A program made the position numbers and the translations under genes. DNA of 20,662 bases, taken from contig CALCTW010000130.1 of assembly GCA_937907055.1 (NCBI GenBank), forward strand, positions 1 to 20,662, read 5' to 3'. The stretch comes from an uncultured Clostridia bacterium. Lineage in GTDB: Bacteria > Bacillota > Clostridia > Christensenellales > Aristaeellaceae. The notes below the pieces were generated by a model. It worked only from the letters and a program-made list of their open reading frames with translations. It made no database searches and was not told the origin of the DNA. Of this stretch, positions 7,267-15,957 are shown piece by piece (position 1 is the first letter of the stretch; each line of letters begins with the position of its first letter).

Positions 7267-9458
7267 CCCATCTGGTCAAAATCCTCCAGTCGCAGTCTCA
7301 GCGCCGTGTAGCGCAGAATGATATGGTCATTGTTTACCATCTCGGCGATCGCGGCCTCGTTACCCACCAGCACGACCAGTTGTTTGGCACGGGTCAGCGC
7401 GGTATAGAACAGGTTGCGGGTCAGCAGCATTTTAGGTCCGCCCACCACGGGGATGACCACACAGGGGAATTCACTGCCCTGGCTCTTATGGATGGACAGG
7501 CAGTAAGCCAGATCCAGTTCCTCCAGCGCGGCGTATTCATATTCCACACGGCGCTCGTCATCATACAACACGGTCAGGCAATGATTTTCGCTGTCCACAT
7601 CCAGAATATATCCGATATCGCCGTTGAATACGCCTTTTCCCTCTTCGCCGGAAGCGGTGATCCATTCGATCTCGTAGTCATTCTTGATATGCATCACCTT
7701 ATCGCCCTTGCGGAAGGTGATATCGTTGTAGATCAGTTCCCGTTTTCCGGCGGTGCGGGGGTTCAGCGCGTCCTGCAGCAGTTTGTTCAGCTGATAGACG
7801 CCGCAGGTGCCTTTTTTTGTGGGAGCGAGCACCTGTATATCCCGCACGCCGTTATCTGTTTTCAGAAAACGCGGCAGTCTGGCGGCGCACAGACTCAGGA
7901 TGCTGTCAGCAGCGGACGGCACATGCAGCATACGCTCAAAGAAGAAATCGCTGCCCTTCTGGTTCAGGATGGGCATTTCTCCGTGATTGATGCGGTGCGC
8001 GTTCACTACGATCATGCTTTCATTGGCCTGCCGGAAGATATCCGTCAGGCGCGCGCAGGGGATCACATTGCTTCCCAGAATATCGCCCAGTACATTGCCG
8101 GCGCCCACGCTGGGCAGCTGATCTGCATCGCCCACCAGGATCAGGCGCGTACCCGGACGCAGCGCGCGCAGCAGAGAGCGCATCAGGAAGATATCCACCA
8201 TGCTCATCTCGTCCACGATCACGCATTCGCCGTCCAATGGATCGTCTTCGTTTTTGGTAAATTTCCCTTCTTCTCCGGCGTATTCCAGCAGACGGTGAAG
8301 TGTTTTTGCCGTGCGGCCTGTCGCCTCGCTCATGCGTTTGGCGGCGCGTCCTGTGGGCGCGGCCAGCAGAGCATCGGTATCCAGCAGGGAAAGGATACAG
8401 TTGATGATCGTGGTCTTGCCGGTGCCGGGGCCGCCGGTGATGACGATCAGGCCGTTCTCCAGCGCGGCGTGTACAGCCTTGCGCTGGTTCAGGCTCAGGG
8501 TGATGCCGTGCTGCTTCTCAAACTGTGTGATCCGCCTGTCGTTGACCGCGTGCAGCGTGGTCTGCGCGGTACCGCGCAGATCCAGCAGGCGCTTGGCTAC
8601 TTCGGCTTCCGCGTAAAAATAACTTTTCAGGAAGACCGAATCCACCCCGTCGATGGTGACAGAGATCAGTTCTTTGTTCAAAAGCAGGGCGCGCAGGCTG
8701 TTTTCCAGCAGTTCACGATCCATTTTCAGGATCGCGGCGGCACGGGTCAGAAGCAATTCGCTGGGCAGATAGGTATGGCCTTCCGAGATCGCTGCTTCGG
8801 ATAAGGTGTATTTGATGCCGCTTTCCAGACGGAAGGAGGAATCCCGCGCGATGCCCACCATCAGGGCGATGCGGTCTGCCGTCTGGAAACCGATGCCTTC
8901 GATGTCATCCGCCAGCCGGTAGGGGTTGGTCTGGATCACATTCCGCACTTCTTTCTGATATAAGCGGCTGATCTTGACCGCCAGAGAAGCGCTGACACCG
9001 TAGCTTTGCAGATAGATCATGCCCTCACGTACGGCATATTGCTCGGCATAGCTTTTGCAGATCTGTTCCGCGCGTTTTACGCTGATGCCCTTGATCACGG
9101 CCAGCTTTTCCGGATCCCCGTCCAGCGCCTCCAGGGTATTTTTGCCGAATTCCTGCACCAGCAGCCGCGCGGTGGCGGGGCCGATGCCCTTGATAATGCC
9201 GCTGCTCAGAAATTTTTCAATACCGGCTAAAGTGCTTGGTTTCTGGATCTCGCAGGCGGTGCACTTGAATTGTTTTCCGTATTTGGGATGCTCGGTCCAG
9301 TCGCCGGTCAGGACTACGTTTTCGCCGGGGGAGAGCGGCGGCAGTGTACCGACCACCGTCACTTCCTTGCGGGATACGCGCAGATTCAGCACACTGTATC
9401 CGTTCTCTTCGTTATGAAAGGTCGTGTTTTCCACAGTTCCCTGAATCTGTTCGGGCAT
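7263..9458 (-). CDS. recD2: RecD2-type superfamily 1B DNA helicase
   Basis: A 731-residue helicase of the RecD2/YrrC family, which acts without RecBC, translocates 5' to 3' and is linked to replication-fork integrity and repair. An N-terminal OB-like segment (QGTVENTTFHNEENGYSV) and helix-hairpin-helix elements (GIGPATARLL, GIGFQTADRI) precede the motor. Walker A is GGPGTGKTT near residue 340, motif II is VIVDEMSMVD, motif III is LVGDADQLPSVGAGN, and the C-terminal motifs are SIHKSQGSEFPCVVIP and YTALTRAKQLVVLVG. The start at 9458 follows AAGGAG by 5 bases and matches the family N-terminus; the frame runs upstream to 9530 but lacks a ribosome site there. It leads the recD2-comF-tcdA cluster and is driven by the promoter at 9513-9541. 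Confidence 0.93.
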   Translation of the reverse strand: MPEQIQGTVENTTFHNEENGYSVLNLRVSRKEVTVVGTLPPLSPGENVVLTGDWTEHPKYGKQFKCTACEIQKPSTLAGIEKFLSSGIIKGIGPATARLLVQEFGKNTLEALDGDPEKLAVIKGISVKRAEQICKSYAEQYAVREGMIYLQSYGVSASLAVKISRLYQKEVRNVIQTNPYRLADDIEGIGFQTADRIALMVGIARDSSFRLESGIKYTLSEAAISEGHTYLPSELLLTRAAAILKMDRELLENSLRALLLNKELISVTIDGVDSVFLKSYFYAEAEVAKRLLDLRGTAQTTLHAVNDRRITQFEKQHGITLSLNQRKAVHAALENGLIVITGGPGTGKTTIINCILSLLDTDALLAAPTGRAAKRMSEATGRTAKTLHRLLEYAGEEGKFTKNEDDPLDGECVIVDEMSMVDIFLMRSLLRALRPGTRLILVGDADQLPSVGAGNVLGDILGSNVIPCARLTDIFRQANESMIVVNAHRINHGEMPILNQKGSDFFFERMLHVPSAADSILSLCAARLPRFLKTDNGVRDIQVLAPTKKGTCGVYQLNKLLQDALNPRTAGKRELIYNDITFRKGDKVMHIKNDYEIEWITASGEEGKGVFNGDIGYILDVDSENHCLTVLYDDERRVEYEYAALEELDLAYCLSIHKSQGSEFPCVVIPVVGGPKMLLTRNLFYTALTRAKQLVVLVGNEAAIAEMVNNDHIILRYTALRLRLEDFDQMG

Positions 9459-9512
9459 AGTTTCTCCTTTTTGTGCCGGATGGATCTCATCCGAAGCGAA
9501 GGTTTCTTCTAT

Positions 9513-9541
9513 ATTATAAAAGCACAGCACTGTCTCTGCAA
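9513..9541 (-). promoter_or_regulatory. Sigma-70-type promoter of recD2-comF-tcdA
   Basis: On the minus strand a perfect TATAAT (9518-9513) follows TTGCAG (9541-9536) with the ideal 17-base spacer. Transcription would start near 9506, giving a leader of about 50 bases that ends in the AAGGAG site of recD2. Confidence 0.75.
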
Positions 9542-9582
9542 GGAAAGATTATTCAAGAGTTTCCTCAGATACGGAAAAAATG

Positions 9583-9608
9583 AAAAATCCCCGGTACACG
9601 GCCGGGGA
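9583..9608 (-). terminator. Intrinsic terminator after metI
   Basis: On the minus strand TCCCCGG (9608-9602) and CCGGGGA (9594-9588) form a 7-bp GC-rich stem with a 7-base loop, followed by TTTTTC. It lies 8 bases past the metI stop codon and closes the metNI unit. Confidence 0.85.
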
Positions 9609-9615
9609 AAGAAGA

Positions 9616-10323
9616 TCAATGCTTGAGGCGTTTATCGCTCTTGGTGGCAATGAAGGTGCCGAGCGACTGGAAGATCTGTGTGATGATGACCAGCACAACG
9701 ACCGCGGCATACAGAACAGTCAGGTTCCACATGTTAAAGCCGTTGGAGATGGCCAGTTTGCCGATACCGCCGCCGCCGGCAGCCGCGGCCATGGCGGTAT
9801 AGCCCAGGATGGTGGTGATAGCGAGCGTGAAGTTATTGATGAGGGAGGGAACCGCCTCCGGCAGCATCACACGGAACATGATCTGCCAGGAAGAGAAGCC
9901 CATCGACTGGGCAGTCTCCACCAGATTGGGGTTTACCTCACGGAAACTGGCCTCGACCAGACGCGCCACAAACGGGAAGGCGGCTACGACCAGAGGAACA
10001 ATGGAAGCGGTCGTACCGATGGACTTGCCGATGATCAGTCTTGTGAGCGGGATGACCATCATGATCATGATCAGGAAAGGAATGGAGCGCAGCAGGTTGA
10101 TGATCATGTTGATGATCTTCATCAGCAGGGGAGGGAGGGGACGAACACCGCCCTTGTCGCCGGAGACCAGCAGCATGCCCAGAGGAAGACCGATCAGACA
10201 GGCGAAGAGTGTGGCAAACAGGGTGATATACAGGGTCTCAAGCAGGGCAAAGGGAAAATCCTGCAGGATGATCTCTAAGGCGCGTGCCAGTTTTGCTTCG
10301 GTAAAGCCGGCTTCAAAATTCAT
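9616..10323 (-). CDS. metI: Methionine ABC transporter permease MetI
   Basis: A 235-residue integral membrane permease with several hydrophobic spans (for example TLYITLFATLFACLIGLPLG, then IIGKSIGTTASIVPLVVAAF) and the EAA coupling loop (VETAQSMGFSSWQIMFRVMLPEAVP), which contacts the MetN ATPase. Its length matches MetI (~217-230 residues). The start ATG at 10323 is 4 bases after the metN stop, and AAAGGAG lies inside the end of metN, so the two are co-translated. The frame continues upstream to 10383, but that part overlaps metN and is not family-like. With MetN and a MetQ binding protein it should import methionine, including D-methionine. Confidence 0.93.
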   Translation of the reverse strand: MNFEAGFTEAKLARALEIILQDFPFALLETLYITLFATLFACLIGLPLGMLLVSGDKGGVRPLPPLLMKIINMIINLLRSIPFLIMIMMVIPLTRLIIGKSIGTTASIVPLVVAAFPFVARLVEASFREVNPNLVETAQSMGFSSWQIMFRVMLPEAVPSLINNFTLAITTILGYTAMAAAAGGGGIGKLAISNGFNMWNLTVLYAAVVVLVIITQIFQSLGTFIATKSDKRLKH

Positions 10324-10327
10324 AATA

Positions 10328-11365
10328 TCAGTTCTCCTTTGTTTGACCCTTACCGTAGTTGACTTCAACAGATACAGACACATCGGGTGCCTGCTTCAGA
10401 TATTTTACCGCGGCAGACAGCTCATCCGGGCCGCCGGGGATCTCCAGCAGCATATAGCCGTAGGCTTTGTCACCCACAGAACGGGTGGAAGCGGACAGGA
10501 TGCTGGCAGCAATGCCGCAATCGATCGCCATGGAGGTGATGAGCGGCGTACGGGCGGTGGAAGCACCGTTGAAGATGACACGGACGCGCTGTCCGTTCGC
10601 GCTGCCGATGGAAATGTGATCGAGGTCAGCCAGCTCGGGATAGATGAGACGGCGGGTCGCCTCAGCCTGCGGATCGGAGAAGATCTCGGCCACCTCGCCC
10701 TCTTCGACCACAGCACCGTTTTCCAGAATGGCCACGCGGTTGCAGACTTCCTGCACCACGCTCATCTGGTGGGTGATGATGATGACCGTGATGCCTGTTT
10801 TGCGGTTGATCTCGGAGATCAGCTGCAGGATCGAATGCGTGGTCTTCGGGTCCAGCGCGCTGGTCGCTTCATCGCAGAGCAGGACATCCGGCTCTGTCGA
10901 CAGGGCACGGGCAATGGCAATACGCTGTTGCTGGCCGCCGGACAACTGGGCCGGATAGGCATTGGCTTTGTCGGGCAGACCAACGATCTCCAGCAGCTCG
11001 CGGGCGCGCTGCTCGGCCTTTTTTCTCGGAACACCGGAGAGTACGAGCGGCAGCATGATATTCTTAAGACAGGTGCGCTGCATCAGCAGGTTGAAGCCCT
11101 GAAAGATCATTGTGATACGGTGGCGAACCTGCTGCAGTTGTTTTTTATTCAGACTGCCGAGATCAACGTCATCAAGCAGCACCTGGCCCTCGGTGGGACG
11201 TTCAAGCATATTGATACAGCGTACAAGGGTGCTCTTGCCGGCACCGCTCATGCCGATGATGCCGTAGATGTCCCCGTTGTTGATCTTCAGCGTTACATTT
11301 CGCAGGGCGTCTACCGGGCCGTCAGCAGTGGTAAAGGACTTGGAAAGATTGCGAATCTCGATCAT
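10328..11365 (-). CDS. metN: Methionine ABC transporter ATPase MetN
   Basis: A 345-residue ABC ATPase with Walker A GMSGAGKST (residues 38-46), Q-loop Gln 89, signature LSGGQQQ (141-147), Walker B VLLCDE (161-166) and H-loop His 199. The C-terminal ~80 residues form a NIL (ACT-like) domain, which in known MetN proteins binds methionine and causes trans-inhibition, so feedback control of import is expected. The start ATG at 11365 follows GGAG by 8 bases. It is first in a metN-metI unit with its own promoter (11398-11403). A MetQ-like gene lies just upstream on the same strand, and its terminator separates the two transcription units. Confidence 0.94.
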   Translation of the reverse strand: MIEIRNLSKSFTTADGPVDALRNVTLKINNGDIYGIIGMSGAGKSTLVRCINMLERPTEGQVLLDDVDLGSLNKKQLQQVRHRITMIFQGFNLLMQRTCLKNIMLPLVLSGVPRKKAEQRARELLEIVGLPDKANAYPAQLSGGQQQRIAIARALSTEPDVLLCDEATSALDPKTTHSILQLISEINRKTGITVIIITHQMSVVQEVCNRVAILENGAVVEEGEVAEIFSDPQAEATRRLIYPELADLDHISIGSANGQRVRVIFNGASTARTPLITSMAIDCGIAASILSASTRSVGDKAYGYMLLEIPGGPDELSAAVKYLKQAPDVSVSVEVNYGKGQTKEN

Positions 11366-11397
11366 GATTGTAGCTCCATTTCCGCAAAAAGAACATA

Positions 11398-11416
11398 ATT
11401 ATACTACAATAGTATA
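11398..11416 (-). promoter_or_regulatory. metNI promoter -10 box overlapping a perfect palindrome (possible operator)
   Basis: On the minus strand TATAAT (11403-11398) has a good -10 sequence, and a T-rich -35 region (TATTTT or TTTTTA) lies 16-18 bases upstream. A perfect inverted repeat, TATACTA-3-TAGTATA (11400-11416), overlaps the -10 box. A protein bound there would block RNA polymerase, so this is a candidate operator for a methionine-responsive repressor. I do not recognise a SAM riboswitch or T-box in the 71 bases between the upstream terminator and metN. Confidence 0.55.
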
Positions 11417-11417
11417 G

Positions 11418-11476
11418 CGTAAAAATAGATAAAACACAAGGGCACACCGATGCAAAATGCTGTCGATGTGCCCTTG
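11418..11476 (-). terminator. Intrinsic terminator after the MetQ-like gene
   Basis: CAAGGGCACA (11437-11446) pairs with TGTGCCCTTG (11467-11476), with an inner CGA/TCG extension. Read on the minus strand the hairpin is followed by TTGTGTTTTATCTATTTTT. It starts 26 bases beyond the tandem stops of the MetQ-like frame and supports that frame ending naturally there. Confidence 0.85.
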
Positions 11477-11501
11477 CGGCTATGATCTTTGAAGATGCTT
11501 A

Positions 11502-12050
11502 TTACTTGTTCAGGGCATCCAGAGTGGCCTGCTTGCCGCCGTACATGGCCATGGGCTCAACATGGATACCGGCAGCGGTCACGAAGTTGGTGCCGTTTTC
11601 AGTGTTGAAGTTGTCCTGATAGGGCTGATGAGCGAAATAGTTCGCGAACAGGGAACCATCGTTCAGGCCGATGTTGGGGTAGATATAGTCGGTGAATTCG
11701 ACGATCTCCAGGGTGATGTTCTTTTCAGCCAGGATCTCCTTGGCGATCTTCAGCACCTGCGCATGGGGATCGGGAGTAGCGCCGACAACGATGGTGGTAC
11801 CGGCCAGGGCGGCGTAGTCCACAGTGGGATCATAACCGTCGGTGGGGTTCGCGACAACGAAGATGGCTTCGCCCTTGGGATAGGTGGTGGCGAAGAAATC
11901 AGCGACCTTCTGGCTGGACACAGCAGCGACCAGCGCCTTGGTACGGGGATCTTCCTCGTTGCCGGCGTTGACGGAGATCACGTTGACATAGGGGGAGTCA
12001 GCGGATTCGATCAGCAGACCATCGGAGGGGTTCAGGCCGTTGCTGAGCGC
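11502..12050 (-). CDS. MetQ/NlpA-family methionine-binding protein with permuted domain order, 5' end lost at the junction
   Basis: These 182 residues are the C-terminus of the reading frame that begins at 15458, but they belong to a different protein. Residues 1-67 (ALSNGLNPSDGLLIESADSP, YVNVISVNAGNEEDPRTKAL, then VADFFATTYPKG) match the C-terminal part of MetQ lipoproteins. After an ~18-residue linker (VANPTDGYDPTVDYAALAGT) comes the normal MetQ N-terminal lobe (TIVVGATPDPHAQVLKIAKE, EIVEFTDYIYPN, ANYFAHQPYQDNF, GIHVEPMAMYGGKQATLDAL), and the protein then stops with Asn-Lys and tandem TAA codons. Normal MetQ has the opposite order. The stop falls at the inter-lobe hinge and a terminator follows, so the end looks genuine. 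Either a circular permutant or a tandem MetQ fusion would fit. Linkage to metNI supports a methionine-binding role. The 5' part is missing because the contig switches organism at about 12050-12068. Confidence 0.75.
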   Translation of the reverse strand, partial: ALSNGLNPSDGLLIESADSPYVNVISVNAGNEEDPRTKALVAAVSSQKVADFFATTYPKGEAIFVVANPTDGYDPTVDYAALAGTTIVVGATPDPHAQVLKIAKEILAEKNITLEIVEFTDYIYPNIGLNDGSLFANYFAHQPYQDNFNTENGTNFVTAAGIHVEPMAMYGGKQATLDALNK

Positions 12051-12068
12051 GAAGTTGTTGTTGTTGGC
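12050..12068. other. Chimeric junction between Firmicute-like and Bacteroidales-like DNA
   Basis: Protein identity changes here within one open frame. On the low-coordinate side the residues are MetQ-like (ALSNGLNPSDG), and on the high side they continue a Bacteroidales surface protein (KLDDKGQFTISFIAN). The switch falls in four Asn codons (AAC)4, seen as GTTGTTGTTGTT at 12054-12065, a low-complexity microhomology suited to a false overlap. Gene families, promoter style, ribosome-site use and intergenic base composition differ between the two sides. Confidence 0.8.
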
Positions 12069-15000
12069 AATGAAGCTGATGGTGAACTGTCCTTTGTCGT
12101 CCAGCTTGAACTCCTGCATCTGGGGATTGCTGCCAGCCAGGCCGTTCTCCACTTTCACGTCGCCGCTGTGTATGGGCTCTATTACGTGTTTGCCTGTCGA
12201 CACATTATTATAATAATAGTCCTCGTGTGCTGAACCACGCAGGAAGTAGTGCTCGCCCGTCAGGAAGATGGGCTTGCCCAGCAGATACACTACGCTGTCT
12301 GGCTCGACAACGTTTGCAAGCGTTGTGGTATATTTGCTGCCAAACAGGTTCATGCCCGTCGTCTTCTCAGCTCCCAAATACGGCACCTCCATCACACCCC
12401 ATTGCAACTGCTTGAAGGTGATGTCCACGTCGCTGTGGTAGGTGATGCTGTGCGTGGCTATTTTCATCTTCATCGGGTCTGCTACGTCCACGCTGTCGGT
12501 CAGGTCGAGCACCTGTGACACCTCGCCATGGGCGAGGAGTGAGGCGTAGCCTTGGGCAGACGCCTGGATTATCTTGTACTTCGTCGGGAAGAGCTCCATG
12601 GCGTACTCGCCCGTCTTGTTGTCCACGTGGATGTCAATCTGCTTGCGGAAGAAGTCGCCGCGGGTGAGGCCTACGGTCTTGCCGTTCCATTGCTGTTCCT
12701 TATACACCACGAGTGAGTCCTTGTCGGGCTGGTCCTTCAGGAACACGATGTCGGCCGTGTTGTTGCCCTCGAGCTTTATCTGCAAGGTAATGGAGTCGCC
12801 AAGGTTGTTCTCCGACAGACCCTGGCCGAGGGGCAAGGCTGCCTGTGTGTTACCACCAATTATACGACCGCGGAGCAGCACCTTCGTCTTGTCGTATAGG
12901 GTCAGGCCGTCGTAGGCCGAGTTGGGAGTGAAATGCGTTGTGTCCTTGTCCATATCCAGCACGTAGCCGTCGTTCACAAAGCGGTGTCCGGGCTTGTACA
13001 CTTGCACCGTTACTTCCTGCTTGGGCACGTAGAACTCGAAGTTGCCGTTGTTGTCGGTCTTGATGGGCTGGTTGTCTTCGTTGTGCACCTTCTTGCCGTT
13101 GATGAGGAACATGGCACCGCTCACGGGCACGGTAGAGTTCTCGAAGAGTACACGGCCGGAGAAGCGCTCAACCGAGGTGCAGACAAACTTCAAGCCCTCC
13201 ATCAAAGAGGTGTTGCCGCTGAAGTTGACCGAGGCACCTTCCGTGCCACCGTTGTAGGTGAACTGAAGTTTTTCGCTTGGCACCTGAACCATATAGATTA
13301 TGCCTTCGTTCTTAAGCTCAAGGCCATCAATGACAAACGTACCGTTATCGTTGGTGTATGTCGACTTTACGACGTTGCCGTCGCCAAGGGTCACGTTCAC
13401 CTGCTGTCCGCCCATGCCGGTTCCCTGGTTGGTAACAACCTTACCGGTAATCTTACCTACGTTCGATACCCAGCCGTATGAGGGCGTATAGCCGCTCTCG
13501 TCCCAGCTGGTCGTCTCAATCATCTTGCTGCCGTTCAGCACTCCGGCAATGATTCCATATTCGTACTCAACGCCAAGCGCTGCGTCATGGTCCTCAAAGT
13601 ATGTGTGCTGGGCGTCCATCTTTTTCAGGATGGCAAAGTCTGTCTGGCTCTTGACCCTGCGCAGAACGGTAAGCGAGTCGATGCGGTTGCCCGGCATCTC
13701 CCAGGTTACGCGAACAAAACCGTATTCCGTACCCTGGGTGGCTGATACATTCCTTACGCTTGCCACATTCTTGTACGAAATGGGGGTGCTGTACTTTCCG
13801 TCGTCTTCTTTCTTGCCCGAGGCAAACTTCAGGTAGTCCGATGCAGTCTCGGGTATCAACACCTTTGCCAGGAATGAGTAGTCCACCACCGGGTGCGTAA
13901 GCACGTATTCCCTGCTAACCTTATATACGCCTTGCAAGGTGTCTAACTGCAGCTCTCGCGTGTCAAAGTCAACGGAGTCGGCAACCACGCCATCCTGACG
14001 GATGTATAGCTTTATCTTAGCCTGGTCATTCCACTTGGCAGCATAGAAGTCCTTGTTTTGTGCTCCTCCCTGCGACTCGTCCTTTTTGTAGTCTTTTAAG
14101 TCGATTTCGGCATTCACGCTGACCTTGCGGTTGAACTCGTAGTCGCTGTCCTCCTGGGTTGTGACGGCAGAAATCTGGGGCAGGAAGGCCACCTGGTTCT
14201 CAACGCTGTCGCAGACGGAAAAGATGTTATTCTCCGTGCCAAAAAGTCCCACGGCAGTTGCACGGCGCACGCGGTAGTACATCTTGCTTCCGCCTTCCAG
14301 GTTGAAGACAGCCGCGTCCGAGTCATCCACAAACTTGTACTTGCCGGCAGAGATTGTGTCGGTGAAATACCTGAGGCCAATCTGTTGGGCATCGCTAAAG
14401 TCGGGTAGGTAGGCACGCTCTATGATGAAGTTGTCACTTGCGTACATGTCGTTAGCAGTCGTCGCGTCTATGCTCCAAGTCAGCTGCTTGTGTCCGGAAC
14501 TGATATGTGGCACATTCTCGTGGAGCTCCAGCACTTTTGTGTCCAGAATCTTATGGTACGGGAACAAGGTGTAGGGCTTGGACAAGAGCTTGGTGACCAC
14601 TTTGTCCTCCTTGCACGTAGCTTCGACGGTGAGGATGCGGGTAGTGTCGCACGGCTCGAGCAGCAATTCTATCGTACCGCTCTCCAAGTCGCAGTTGTCT
14701 TTGTTAAATGTCTTCTGCTGCTTGCCATTGATAAGGAGCACAAGTTCCTCTGGCTTGAACGTGGAGAAGGTTACCACCTTGATCTGACCCTCGCTGCCAG
14801 CTACGGCATCCGGATTCAGGTAGGCACCGGCAATGGTCGGAACCTGCAGGGTAGACTTGTAGGTGTAGGGGTTGAAATTATACGACACATGCATCACTCC
14901 CCCCCCAAAAATCCTATAGTAACCATCTACCGAGAGTTTCAGCTCTTGCTCGTTGAACTTGTAGTCGGCCTTCCAGGTGAATTCCAGGTACATGGTGTTG

Positions 15001-15449
15001 TTTTCGCCCATAATATCCTTCGACATGTGGCCCTTTATCTTTGTCCATTCCGTGGGGGCGGCATCCTGCATCATACCATTCCATGTCAAGACACTGCAGG
15101 CTCCCAGGCCATGGTTGTTCCTGTCGAACTGGACTTCAAACTCCTGGTTGGTGTTGGCATCATTATCAAGGTTTTCTGACTTGAAGCGGACCAGTTCGTG
15201 TTTCGTGCCGGCTGCCTCAACATATACGGCACTGGTTTGGCCGTCGCCCCAGCAAATGGCATGACGGTTACCTCCCTTGCTGCCTACATAAACTGGCACC
15301 TTGATGGTAAACAGGCCATTACCTTTGGGTATCATCGTGAAGTTAGCCTGCTCGTTAAGCACATCGTGCGCTAATGCCTTGGCTTGCTGGGGGGCAGCCA
15401 ACATAAGCGCCACGACCAGCAATTGTAGTATGCTAATAACCTTTTTCAT
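12051..15449 (-). CDS. Large secreted Bacteroidales surface protein with FN3-like and carboxypeptidase-regulatory-like domains, 3' end lost
   Basis: About 1130 residues are present before the frame crosses into MetQ sequence; the native C-terminus, with any sorting domain, is missing. A signal peptide is clear (MKKVISILQLLVVALMLAAP, cleavage near AKALA). An FN3-like region is near residues 565-640 (YGFVRVTWEMPGNRID, LGVEYEYGIIAGV). Three carboxypeptidase-regulatory-like or Ig-like modules follow: near 660-720 (GKITGKVVTNQGTGMGGQQV), 765-830 (FSGRVLFENSTVPVSGA) and 855 on (KVLLRGRIIGGN). Such stacks are typical of large cell-surface or secreted Bacteroidetes proteins. ATG at 15449 overlaps the previous stop as ATGA and is preferred; ATG at 15458 is the alternative. 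A run of eight G (minus strand, 14906-14899) sits in the coding region. It is the third gene of the operon starting at 17376. Function is unknown. Confidence 0.75.
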
Positions 15450-15940
15450 CTTGTCCATACGGGTTTTTCAGGGGTTTGTACTGAACCATAGCTACCCTCT
15501 GCCATGTAGGGGAAGGGGGATGCAATGGTGAACGTGTGTCTCAGCTTGGCACTGTAGAACTTCAGCGTGATGGGTGCGTTAGGTGCATCCTTCTCGAGCT
15601 TCTTGATGGTCAGCGCAAACAGGTTCATGGGCTTGCCCTCGTCCATAACAGGCGATGACACCGAACGGCAGGTGCCGTCTATGAACGCTGCCATGAGGTC
15701 TTGCTCATTGCCTTCGTAGGTCAATCCCAGCGAGGTGAGATCTACCGTTACGTCGGCAATCATAGTGCTCTGCAAGTCAACACCTTGACTCACAGCCACC
15801 CAGTCGGTTGGACGAGCCTGCTCTTCCAACTCCGTGCCGCTGCCTGTGCCATTGCTCACGTCGTCGTCCTTGCTGCAAGCACAGAAGACGCTGCTCAAGC
15901 CTAAGCAGAGAATCAGGTTAAAAATTAGTTTTCTTTTCAT
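15446..15940 (-). CDS. Small surface-exposed lipoprotein of unknown function
   Basis: A 164-residue protein with a lipoprotein signal peptide ending in VFCAC, lipidated Cys most likely residue 22. The next residues, SKDDD, resemble the acidic lipoprotein export signal that sends Bacteroidetes lipoproteins to the outer face of the outer membrane. The mature part (QSTMIADVTVDLTSLGL, then LMAAFIDGTCRSVSSPV, then ending GSYGSVQTPEKPVW) resembles a beta-rich module found repeatedly in Bacteroidetes secreted proteins, where a segment like AAFVDGECRG is typical; this comparison is from memory. It lies 17 bases after the fimbrillin-like gene and overlaps the next gene by ATGA, so the three are one operon and probably one surface structure. 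Confidence 0.75.
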   Translation of the reverse strand: MKRKLIFNLILCLGLSSVFCACSKDDDVSNGTGSGTELEEQARPTDWVAVSQGVDLQSTMIADVTVDLTSLGLTYEGNEQDLMAAFIDGTCRSVSSPVMDEGKPMNLFALTIKKLEKDAPNAPITLKFYSAKLRHTFTIASPFPYMAEGSYGSVQTPEKPVWTR

Positions 15941-15957
15941 ATTATGTTGTTATTATA

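Noticed and set aside
7224..8804. 526-codon plus-strand open frame opposite recD2
   Set aside because: It is antisense to conserved helicase motifs and its composition is His/Gln-rich shadow sequence.
9809..11398. 529-codon plus-strand open frame opposite metI and metN
   Set aside because: It is antisense to two clear ABC transporter genes, with no ribosome site or recognisable domain.
11366..11436. SAM riboswitch or T-box ahead of metN
   Set aside because: The space between the upstream terminator and metN is about 70 bases and already holds the promoter. No riboswitch core fits.
11502..15458. A single 1318-residue fusion protein
   Set aside because: The two ends belong to unrelated families and to different phyla by context, and they meet at a low-complexity (AAC)4 run. 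I treat it as two partial genes on a chimeric contig.
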